From an uncultured Flavobacteriales bacterium (GTDB lineage: Bacteria; Bacteroidota; Bacteroidia; Flavobacteriales; BACL11), in the NCBI GenBank assembly GCA_905478555.1, contig CAJQIZ010000012.1, positions 1-64,000 on the forward strand: DNA of 64,000 nucleotides. The letters are read 5' to 3'. The position numbers and the translations under genes were made by a program. The number at the start of each line of letters is the position of its first letter. The first letter of the stretch is position 1. The notes under the pieces are model-generated. The model saw only the letters and a list, made by a program, of their open reading frames with translations. It was not told where the DNA came from and searched no databases. This document shows positions 16,859 through 24,039 of the stretch, piece by piece.

Positions 16859-17824
16859 TTATCTTAAACTAATTCCTGCTCCTATTGTTGTTACAGGGTA
16901 TTTTGAAAAGGTATGATTTACTTGTAATGCGACTACCGTAATATTAAATCGAATACCAATATTAGTTCTGTAATCATTTACAGATTGAAAATCCATATTT
17001 AAGGGTACATTAAACTCATTATTCCCTTCTAATTCTGCAATACTAAATGTTGTACTAGAAGAAAAGGTAGTTTGAGATGCATTATAACCTAACCCAGCAT
17101 AAGCGGTAAGTATTAATATCTTTTTAGATGCAATTAAATTTATTGTTGTTGCTTTTACATTGAAATTAACTTCTTGACTCGCATTATTATCTCCGTCTTC
17201 TAAATGAAATGAAGTATTCAATTGAGTGTACCCTGTTTGTAAAGATATACTGACAGGAATTGCGTTTCCTATTACAGGGATCCACTGTAGTAAATCATGT
17301 TTTACTCCAATACCCCATAATGCAACGGTACCTTTTCCAGTAAAACCTAAATCATAATTATAAGTTGGAATATATCTGAAATCTAACTCTGTTTTTTTAA
17401 CTAATCCAATTCCAGCATTTAAAATTGGAATGGGAATTAAACTCTTTTTCAATGTTCCTTGATTTGGCATGTTAAACGTCATGCTGTTTCCATTATTATA
17501 AGTAATTTCTGAACCTTCTCCTGCCCCTAAAATAGTGGGAGTGGTAGAATTAGAGGAAAAATTATCAATATTATTTGGATCAAAATATTGCATGTTGTTT
17601 GGAATAGATACAGCATTTAAGGTGAGAGTGAGATCAAATCCACCTAGTTTGTGAGGTTTTGCCGTGTTGTACCATCCGTTATTTAATCCTGCACCAAAGC
17701 TTTCTCCTAAAGGAGTAAAATAAGCTTCTAAAAAATTAGAAGCGTCTTCTCCAAGTACTGAAACTTGAGATTTAGATTGTAAGCTTACTAAAGTAACAAA
17801 TAAGAATAGGAGTATCTTTTTCAA
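16859..17824 (-). CDS. DUF6588-type outer-membrane protein
   Basis: The 321-residue exported protein has signal peptide MKKILLFLFVTLVSLQSKSQ. The segment FLEAYFTPLGESFGAGLNNGWYNTA is characteristic of the DUF6588 family of Bacteroidota. A glycine-rich set of strands (LIPIPILNAGIGLVKKTELDFRYIP) follows, consistent with a beta-barrel. The role is unknown; the family resembles FadL-like or porin-type channels only in general layout. It lies 2 nt after the Omp28-type gene. Confidence 0.75.
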   Translation of the reverse strand: MKKILLFLFVTLVSLQSKSQVSVLGEDASNFLEAYFTPLGESFGAGLNNGWYNTAKPHKLGGFDLTLTLNAVSIPNNMQYFDPNNIDNFSSNSTTPTILGAGEGSEITYNNGNSMTFNMPNQGTLKKSLIPIPILNAGIGLVKKTELDFRYIPTYNYDLGFTGKGTVALWGIGVKHDLLQWIPVIGNAIPVSISLQTGYTQLNTSFHLEDGDNNASQEVNFNVKATTINLIASKKILILTAYAGLGYNASQTTFSSSTTFSIAELEGNNEFNVPLNMDFQSVNDYRTNIGIRFNITVVALQVNHTFSKYPVTTIGAGISLR

Positions 17825-17826
17825 TA

Positions 17827-18765
17827 TTAATGATTAGTTAAATGTTTTTCTTCTACTTGAACAATTTCATAATTAGATGTATTATATATGTAAACGACAA
17901 TTTCCATATTATCTTCATTCCATTCTTTACAATTTCCGTTACCCATAAACAATGTGTTTAGAGAATGGTTTTCATTTGTATTTTCTAAAGTTGTAATGTC
18001 AACAGAATAATCTTTTTCCCAAATATCTCCATCAACAAAAGAATTTCCGATCGACTCTCCAAATGTTGTATTTATCATTGTTCTTAACACATGATTATGC
18101 TCATAGTCTTCAATATCACCAGCTGTATTATCTTTTTGCCACTGAACAATATTTTTTTCTGTTAGACATATAACAATATTATAATCTTCTATTTTTTCTT
18201 TTTTATCTAGGTTTATATTAGTAAGAGCTTCAGCAGTAATTGAAATAGTACCATTGCCGTTACTTACATTAGAAGAAAGAGTAATTCCAAAAATAGGATC
18301 TTTCTCAAGTTCTGTTTGAACTATAGAAGACCATTCATCTTTACCTAATTGGTGTTGAGTATCAAATCCAGTTCTATTTACCATTCCTCTTGGAAGTCCT
18401 ACAGTAGTTAACTCAAAAATATTATCAATATCATCTCCAAATTGGGTTCTGAAATCATAGGTGTAAGAACTAGCAGTTAAGGGTGATGGAGTAGAAAAAG
18501 CTGGTGAGGAAGGATGTATGGCAATTCCTATAACTCTATCACCATAAAAATCTTGCAAAGAGACTAATTCTTCAGCTGCTGCCGGACAATTTGGACATCT
18601 ATGTCCAGTGAAATCTTCAATTAAGACCTTTTTTACAAAAGTATTGGTATCAACAGGATTTGTATTATTATCTATTAAATAAGGTCCTTCTATAATATCA
18701 CAAGAGGTAATGTTAAATAATAATATTCCGAATAGTGTTGCAATTATATATTTTATTTTTTTCAT
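17827..18765 (-). CDS. Omp28-type lipoprotein with thioredoxin-like CxxC motif
   Basis: The 312-residue lipoprotein has a lipobox ending in TSC at residue 22. Its Omp28-like domain begins with VLIEDFTGHRCPNCPAAAEEL (about 48-68), in which CPNC resembles a thioredoxin active site. Downstream blocks include VGLPRGMVNRTG and EHNHVLRTMI. Family members are surface or outer-membrane lipoproteins of unknown function. It is in the same run as the TlpA-like protein, so a linked redox role is possible but unproven. It is related to the T9SS cargo protein at 21082-22926, which has the same domain but a different export route. Confidence 0.8.
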   Translation of the reverse strand: MKKIKYIIATLFGILLFNITSCDIIEGPYLIDNNTNPVDTNTFVKKVLIEDFTGHRCPNCPAAAEELVSLQDFYGDRVIGIAIHPSSPAFSTPSPLTASSYTYDFRTQFGDDIDNIFELTTVGLPRGMVNRTGFDTQHQLGKDEWSSIVQTELEKDPIFGITLSSNVSNGNGTISITAEALTNINLDKKEKIEDYNIVICLTEKNIVQWQKDNTAGDIEDYEHNHVLRTMINTTFGESIGNSFVDGDIWEKDYSVDITTLENTNENHSLNTLFMGNGNCKEWNEDNMEIVVYIYNTSNYEIVQVEEKHLTNH

Positions 18766-18771
18766 AATATT

Positions 18772-20430
18772 TTAAAAACTTGATGATATATTTAAACTAA
18801 ATCCATTTGATGAAGGAACTTCTTTACATACACCCCCAACACAGAAAATCCCCGCTCTTTTCTTTCCGTATCCAATTGCAAATCGGTTTGCCCCTTTTAA
18901 AAATCCTACAGATGTATTTACATAATGTAGTTGTTTCTCTTCATTATAATTTCCGTAATTATACATGTCTTGTATGGCAAAAAACCAATTAGGAGAGATA
19001 GTGTATTCCGCAAGTATCATATGCCAATCTCCATCTGCATGATTTTCAGCAGTCGCATCATCTATTGATATCATTTCTTGTAATTCTAACCTAATTGTAT
19101 GTCCTTTCTTTATTTTATAACTGATATCTGCTATTGCAATTGTAGAACTAACTATTCCATATTCTCCAATTGTTTTTCCTTCCAAAATATCTTTGTTGTA
19201 TTTTTGTTTTGCTACTACTAAATTAAGTTTTACTTTCTTATTTATCTTCTTATTTATCTCCAAGTTAAAATCAGAAAAATATAATGTTTCATTCTTTATA
19301 AAGATAGACTTTAAAGGTCTAGATGTATGAGAAGAGCTGTCATCTAAGTAAGAAGTACCACCTTCAATACTATTTGTTCTGGCAAAATTCAGATTCAAAT
19401 TTGTTCCATATTTTCCTCCTAAAAGGGTGTTTTTAGGAATTTTATAAAAGATATTTGTATTAAATCCAAACTCTCCTTCTGGTTGTGTTGCACATGGGTA
19501 CAATGCCAATAAAGTGTAAGTATGTTGTTTACTTAGTGTAGGAATATAATTGATTATAAATTCTTTTTCTTTCGCTCGTTCCGATCGGAATTCCATATGA
19601 TCTACAAAATGACTTTCGAAAGTTACTCCTAAACCTTTTTGAGAATAAGTAAGATTGTTGACAATTGCTCTTCCTGTTGCGTAGTTATTTTCATCAAATG
19701 AAAAAGACCCTATTGGATCATTTATTTTATGAGCATATTCTCCATAATAACTAAATCCACCATGCATAATATTTAATCTAGTTGCCATGGATCCTACATT
19801 TTCTGGAAGATTAAATTTAGGATTATTATCTTTCTGAAATCTACTTACAAAACTACCTCCTAAAATATAAGATGTTTTTCCTTCTATCTTTAATGCTTCA
19901 TTTACATTAAACTCAGCATCTACTCCTCTAACAATTCCTTCTGAATATTCAAAATAGGTTCTACTTTGTCCTATAAAAGATTTTAAATATAATCCTGAAA
20001 TTGGACTGTATTTTAATCTTACACCATCCATAGCGTTATCTACCCCTAATCCCTTATCTTCATAAGTTCGAAAGATTATTCCACTACCAAATTGCTCGTA
20101 ATAATTACCAACTGTCACTTCTAATCCGTCAGAGTAGTAAGTAGCAAATCTGTAGGGTATTCCGTTTCCTTTGTATTTAGGATCATAATCCATCAAGGCA
20201 TTTAAGTAACTTTCAAATCTTAATCCTCCTGTAAAATTTCCTTTAGTATAAAGGATATTTAGATATGCATTATGTAAAATAACTTCCTCTGCAGCTGTTG
20301 CTCCAATAGTAGGGTCATCTCTATAACTTTGTAAGTTGCTTTCAAAATTTCCATGGATTTCTCCTGTATTATTTTGTGAAAAGAGTAGAAAAGGTGATAA
20401 GAGAATTAATATAAATAGATTTTTTTTCAT
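18772..20430 (-). CDS. DUF6029-type outer-membrane protein
   Basis: The start at 20430 gives the signal peptide MKKNLFILILLSPFLLFSQ and 552 residues; an in-frame upstream start at 20451 would overlap the previous gene and add a non-signal N-terminus. The strand-rich body has a porin-like core, with GLRFESYLNALMDYDP, YYSDGLEVTVGNYYEQFGSGI and GLGVDNAMDGVRLKYSP. The C-terminus SNGFSLNISSSF fits barrel insertion. I assign it to the DUF6029 family. Substrate unknown. It starts 1 nt after the TlpA-like gene and 6 nt before the lipoprotein gene. Confidence 0.78.
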   Translation of the reverse strand: MKKNLFILILLSPFLLFSQNNTGEIHGNFESNLQSYRDDPTIGATAAEEVILHNAYLNILYTKGNFTGGLRFESYLNALMDYDPKYKGNGIPYRFATYYSDGLEVTVGNYYEQFGSGIIFRTYEDKGLGVDNAMDGVRLKYSPISGLYLKSFIGQSRTYFEYSEGIVRGVDAEFNVNEALKIEGKTSYILGGSFVSRFQKDNNPKFNLPENVGSMATRLNIMHGGFSYYGEYAHKINDPIGSFSFDENNYATGRAIVNNLTYSQKGLGVTFESHFVDHMEFRSERAKEKEFIINYIPTLSKQHTYTLLALYPCATQPEGEFGFNTNIFYKIPKNTLLGGKYGTNLNLNFARTNSIEGGTSYLDDSSSHTSRPLKSIFIKNETLYFSDFNLEINKKINKKVKLNLVVAKQKYNKDILEGKTIGEYGIVSSTIAIADISYKIKKGHTIRLELQEMISIDDATAENHADGDWHMILAEYTISPNWFFAIQDMYNYGNYNEEKQLHYVNTSVGFLKGANRFAIGYGKKRAGIFCVGGVCKEVPSSNGFSLNISSSF

Positions 20431-20431
20431 C

Positions 20432-20929
20432 TTATTTTGAAATGTGTTCAATTTGTTCTAACAATTCATCTTCATCTCCATCAATATATCCTTTATGTTC
20501 CCAAACAATAATTCCATTTCCGTCTAATAAAAATGTATGAGGAACGGTAGATACTCCCATAGCTCTTGATAATTCTCTGTTAGAGTCAATATATATATCG
20601 TATTCCCATCCAGAAGCATTTACATAAGGCTTTACCTTAGATGCAGAACGGCTATCATCAATTGATATGGCTATTAGTTTTACTCCTGTATCATCTTGCC
20701 AATCTTCATATACTTCCGCAATTGTATTTAGTTCTTTTTTGCAAGGTTTACACCATGTAGCCCAAAATGAAATCACAATAGGATTGCCATCATTTTCTAC
20801 AGATTGTATATTTATCATTTTATTTTTTAAATCTTTTACCTTTACAGAAGGGAGTGTTTTATCTTGAGAGAAAGAAAACGAGATGAACAGCACGGACATA
20901 CAAATACTTAAGATTATTTTATTTTTCAT
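20432..20929 (-). CDS. TlpA/ResA-like periplasmic thiol-disulfide protein
   Basis: The 165-residue exported thioredoxin-fold protein has signal peptide MKNKIILSICMSVLFISFSFSQ and active site WATWCKPCKKEL near 56-67, with the cis-Pro segment VSTVPHTFLLD near 132. TlpA/ResA proteins reduce disulfides of exported proteins, for example during cytochrome c maturation. It is the first gene of the minus-strand run and has its own promoter. The next genes encode a DUF6029 barrel and an Omp28-type CxxC lipoprotein, so the run pairs a thiol-redox protein with surface proteins. Confidence 0.88.
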   Translation of the reverse strand: MKNKIILSICMSVLFISFSFSQDKTLPSVKVKDLKNKMINIQSVENDGNPIVISFWATWCKPCKKELNTIAEVYEDWQDDTGVKLIAISIDDSRSASKVKPYVNASGWEYDIYIDSNRELSRAMGVSTVPHTFLLDGNGIIVWEHKGYIDGDEDELLEQIEHISK

Positions 20930-20955
20930 TTCTAGTTATTTTTTATATTAGCATA

Positions 20956-20963
20956 CAAATATA
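20956..20963 (-). promoter_or_regulatory. -7 element for the TlpA-to-UbiX gene run
   Basis: On the minus strand TATATTTG matches TAnnTTTG and lies 26 nt before the ATG at 20929. No strong -33 element was recognised. Confidence 0.5.
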
Positions 20964-21020
20964 AAGATTTTATATCTGAAATATTGTAATAATAGGTTAC
21001 AATTTACCCATCTCATCTTT

Positions 21021-21058
21021 TTAGAAAAAAGAAAAGCCTAACGTCAGTTAGGCTTTTC
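21021..21058 (-). terminator. Intrinsic terminator after the T9SS Omp28-type gene
   Basis: A perfect 12-bp stem GAAAAGCCTAAC/GTTAGGCTTTTC (bases 21031-21042 and 21047-21058, loop GTCA in plus orientation) is followed on the minus strand by a T-rich tail. It separates the 21082-22926 gene from the TlpA run. Confidence 0.85.
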
Positions 21059-21081
21059 AAGAGTTATATGTTTTTTAAAGA

Positions 21082-22926
21082 TTACTTAGAAACAGTAATT
21101 CTTTTTGTGATAATAGAATTGTTTGTATTGATGTTTAATACATATATACCATTAGATAAATTAGAGGTGTTAATTGTATTTTTATTAGATGTTAGAACTA
21201 GTTTACCAAATACATCATAAATTTCTACTAACTCAAAAGTTCCAGAAATATTCAATATATTTTTCACTGGATTTGGGAATATTGAGATATTATTTAAATC
21301 AGCATCATTTACCGAAACATTATTACATGATGTTTGGCAATTAGATAGATCAGTGTATTGTCCACTTCCATTTCCAGGATCTTGACAGTTACCTTGACCA
21401 TCACAATCCCATGAAGGTGTTACACCAGAGTTAGATTCAAAATAAGTTGATTCTTCAGATGTGAAGTTTCCATTTGGAGAATTTGTCCCTCCCCAAACTA
21501 TTGTCGATCCATTAGCGTCTTTTACTTTATAGCTACCAGGACTTAGCATTCCGTCACCATAACTATCTTCCATGATGAATATATAACAACTACCCGGTGT
21601 AACTCCAGCAGCTATAATCGCTGGTGTCTGAGCTGATCCAGCAGTAGTATATGGACCTCCTGAAGCAATTACAGTTCCATTTTCTTTAAGTTTCCAAGTT
21701 GTTTCACTTGGGTAGTTATCTGTTGTTACTTCAATTGTAATGTCACCTGAAGGTGCATCATACATTCCATTAAATGTACATTGAGTATTATTATTGGAGA
21801 GGTTTTGATCGGTATTTCCGTTAGGACTTACTAGTGTTATGTCAACTGTATTAGATACATTTGGACTTACACTTATATTAGAAATGACAACTGTTTCACT
21901 AGCTCCCGGAGTTAGATTTCCATTCCATGGATATATTGTTGTTGTTCCTCCATTTATAGAATATTCTATATTAACGGAAGTTAAATTTGTATTTCCATAG
22001 TTTTTAAAATCAACTGTAAGGTCGGTTGTTGGTGTACACATTATATCTGTAGCGGAGGATGCTACTAAATTAGCGTCATACGCATTAGCGAAAATCAAAT
22101 CTGGATAAAGTTCTGTACCGCTTAATATTTCTTGGTTACCTTCACTAACAAAAGCAACTATAGCTAAGTTTGTTGCGTCTATTACAGGAGATAAAGAGAA
22201 TCCACTCAATTGATTTGGAATTGTCCATGTATATGAATTTGTATATAATGTACCTTGACTAATGTTTGAGATTGTTTCACCCCATTGTCCAGTTAGCATA
22301 TGTCTTAACATATGATTATGAGTGTATAGTCCTGTAGCCGGATCTATAGCTGTTGGATTGTATGAAGCTCCACCAGTTTGAGGTCCTAGTATACCATTTT
22401 GAACAATCGCAATATTTAACTGATTGGAGGTTATAGTTTGTGTCCCTGTATAGTAAACTTCTACATCTACAGTCATAGTGTTAGTAGCCATATCTATACT
22501 GGATTGAATTCCAACATTTACTGGAGAAACTACATTCATAATAGTATTTGCAGAAGCAACCCAGGCAGATCTACTTTGTGCTGTTGTAGTGCTACCACTA
22601 AATGTATGTCTATTTACTGTTCCAGAAGGATATCCAGTAAGACCTGTTTGACCTGCAAGTGCAGAACCAAAAGAGGTGTTAAAATCCGTGTCTGGTCCTT
22701 GAGGATTTGCATAACCACCAGTATGTACGTTTATAAGAAACACATCATTTGGGTTTGCATTGTGTAAATCTTGTGCAATCTTGTGTCCATCAGGACAGTA
22801 AACACAGCTAATACCTGTATATTCTTCAAGAATTACATTTTTGTTTTCAATAGATGTACTTACAAATGTTTGAGCTGACGCAATAAATGAGAATAATGCA
22901 ATAGTTGGAAAGAGAATTTTTTTCAT
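21082..22926 (-). CDS. Secreted Omp28-type protein with T9SS sorting domain
   Basis: The 614-residue protein has a signal peptide (MKKILFPTIALFSFIASAQ) and an Omp28-like domain whose start is VILEEYTGISCVYCPDGHK (about 30-48), including a CxxC. The related block THNHMLRHML lies near 206. A CARDB-like strand region follows (about 295-370), then a jelly-roll-like segment (about 390-490) with a DSYGDGMLSPG loop. A type A sorting domain ends it (IFPNPVKNIL near 550; closing KRITVSK). It should be exported by T9SS. It shares its first domain with the lipoprotein at 17827-18765. It is monocistronic, with its own promoter and terminator. Function unknown. Confidence 0.83.
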   Translation of the reverse strand: MKKILFPTIALFSFIASAQTFVSTSIENKNVILEEYTGISCVYCPDGHKIAQDLHNANPNDVFLINVHTGGYANPQGPDTDFNTSFGSALAGQTGLTGYPSGTVNRHTFSGSTTTAQSRSAWVASANTIMNVVSPVNVGIQSSIDMATNTMTVDVEVYYTGTQTITSNQLNIAIVQNGILGPQTGGASYNPTAIDPATGLYTHNHMLRHMLTGQWGETISNISQGTLYTNSYTWTIPNQLSGFSLSPVIDATNLAIVAFVSEGNQEILSGTELYPDLIFANAYDANLVASSATDIMCTPTTDLTVDFKNYGNTNLTSVNIEYSINGGTTTIYPWNGNLTPGASETVVISNISVSPNVSNTVDITLVSPNGNTDQNLSNNNTQCTFNGMYDAPSGDITIEVTTDNYPSETTWKLKENGTVIASGGPYTTAGSAQTPAIIAAGVTPGSCYIFIMEDSYGDGMLSPGSYKVKDANGSTIVWGGTNSPNGNFTSEESTYFESNSGVTPSWDCDGQGNCQDPGNGSGQYTDLSNCQTSCNNVSVNDADLNNISIFPNPVKNILNISGTFELVEIYDVFGKLVLTSNKNTINTSNLSNGIYVLNINTNNSIITKRITVSK

Positions 22927-22945
22927 TGTTTTTTATTTTAGACTA

Positions 22946-22953
22946 CAAATATA
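22946..22953 (-). promoter_or_regulatory. -7 element for the Omp28-type T9SS cargo gene
   Basis: On the minus strand TATATTTG matches TAnnTTTG and ends 19 nt before the ATG at 22926. Confidence 0.55.
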
Positions 22954-23066
22954 CACATTAATGCAATAAGGACTGTAAAAAAATATACTTTTTTAAATTA
23001 GTATCTTTCAGATTTAAAAAATTTATAACACTTTTTTTTATCCCTATGAAATAAGTTCGAACTTAG

Positions 23067-23125
23067 CAGATGGATGTCCAATAAAAATTAACCCCATTCT
23101 AGTTTGTTTAATGGGTTTTCATCTG
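23067..23125 (+). other. Nested stem-loop in intergenic region, possible small RNA end or terminator
   Basis: The outer stem is CAGATG (23067-23072) with CATCTG (23120-23125). The inner stem is AACCCCATT (23090-23098) with AATGGGTT (23110-23117), with one bulged C. TTTT follows the outer stem, giving terminator-like geometry on the plus strand, yet no gene lies directly upstream on that strand. It may be chance structure. Confidence 0.3.
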
Positions 23126-23212
23126 TTTTAAAATGATTATATTATCTATTATTATAATTTTTCCTTATTTATAATTTACTCACTAAAATTAAAACACTAA
23201 ATAAGTTATGGA

Positions 23213-23244
23213 TTTGGTTATTCCGAATAAAAATTCTATATTTG
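23213..23244 (+). promoter_or_regulatory. Promoter of the 230-aa T9SS cargo gene
   Basis: TTTG at 23213-23216 and TATATTTG at 23237-23244 are 20 nt apart. The start codon is 15 nt downstream of the -7 element. Both elements match the Bacteroidota consensus well. Confidence 0.65.
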
Positions 23245-23259
23245 TAAAAATATTTATTT

Positions 23260-23952
23260 ATGAAAAAAATATCCCTTTTAGTTATAGTTAGCTTTCAAAC
23301 ATTAGTTTTGTTTTCTCAAAGTTTAGTTGTTACCGGAGACACTATAGTTTTTGGAGATCCTTCTGATTTTCAATTAGAATCTCACTTATATGTAAAGAAT
23401 GTTTCATCTTCTACCGCCCTAGTTTATTGTGAAAAAAATGTAATTATACAGAATCAAACAGGAACAAATAATTATTGTTGGGGAGGGACTTGTTATGGAG
23501 AAAATATAATTATATCTACAAAAATAGACACTATTTTATCTGGAGATCAAAGCTCAGGGTTTTCTGGGTATTATCAACCTTGGGAGGTGTCTTCAACAGC
23601 ACGTGTTGAATACTGTTTTTTTCTTGATAGTGATGTAAATGATAGATCTTGTATTACAGTTACTTATGAAGCAAATAAAATTACTGATGTTGAAAGTTTA
23701 TCTCTAAACCAGAAAATAGGATCATTTTTCCCAAACCCTACAAAAGAGTATACTAATTTTAGTTATAATGTTAATCGTTTATGTTTATTACAAATTACTG
23801 ATATATTAGGTAATGTGGTAAAAACATTTGAATTAGAAGGTGATGGAGAGAAAACAATTTATGTAGCAGATTTACATAAAGGTATCTATTTTGGAAATTT
23901 AATTGAGAATGGAGAAATCGTGAAAATTAGAAAATTAATTATTAACAAATAG
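23260..23952 (+). CDS. Small secreted protein with T9SS sorting domain
   Basis: The 230-residue protein has a signal peptide (MKKISLLVIVSFQTLVLFSQ). An immunoglobulin-like strand region (about 22-140) contains Cys residues in NNYCWGGTCYG and ARVEYCFFLD that may form disulfides. A type A sorting domain runs from about 152 (FFPNPTKEYTNF) to the end (KIRKLIINK). The fold resembles secreted proteins often annotated only as T9SS cargo, and I cannot assign a function. It is monocistronic, bounded by a clear promoter and a strong terminator. Confidence 0.78.
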   Translation: MKKISLLVIVSFQTLVLFSQSLVVTGDTIVFGDPSDFQLESHLYVKNVSSSTALVYCEKNVIIQNQTGTNNYCWGGTCYGENIIISTKIDTILSGDQSSGFSGYYQPWEVSSTARVEYCFFLDSDVNDRSCITVTYEANKITDVESLSLNQKIGSFFPNPTKEYTNFSYNVNRLCLLQITDILGNVVKTFELEGDGEKTIYVADLHKGIYFGNLIENGEIVKIRKLIINK

Positions 23953-23970
23953 TTTGTTTATTGTATATGT

Positions 23971-24002
23971 AAACCCCCTTATTTCTAAGGGGGTTTTTTT
24001 AT
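23971..24002 (+). terminator. Intrinsic terminator after the small T9SS cargo gene
   Basis: A perfect 10-bp stem AAACCCCCTT/AAGGGGGTTT (23971-23980 and 23987-23996) with loop ATTTCT is followed by a T run. The maeB promoter begins within about 15 nt. Confidence 0.9.
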
Positions 24003-24012
24003 ATACAAGCAG

Positions 24013-24020
24013 TATATTTG
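24013..24020 (+). promoter_or_regulatory. -7 element for maeB-ruvA-sprA
   Basis: TATATTTG matches TAnnTTTG, 19 nt before the maeB ATG. The -33 region would fall on the 3' arm of the upstream terminator, with no clear TTTG there. Confidence 0.5.
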
Positions 24021-24039
24021 TAAAGTAAAATTAAATAAT

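Larger units (their letters stand above)
22927..23259. other. 333-nt intergenic region between divergent T9SS cargo genes
   Basis: This AT-rich interval contains the two divergent promoters (22946-22953 minus; 23213-23244 plus) and, between them, a nested stem-loop at 23067-23125. No ORF or tRNA was recognised. Confidence 0.7.
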
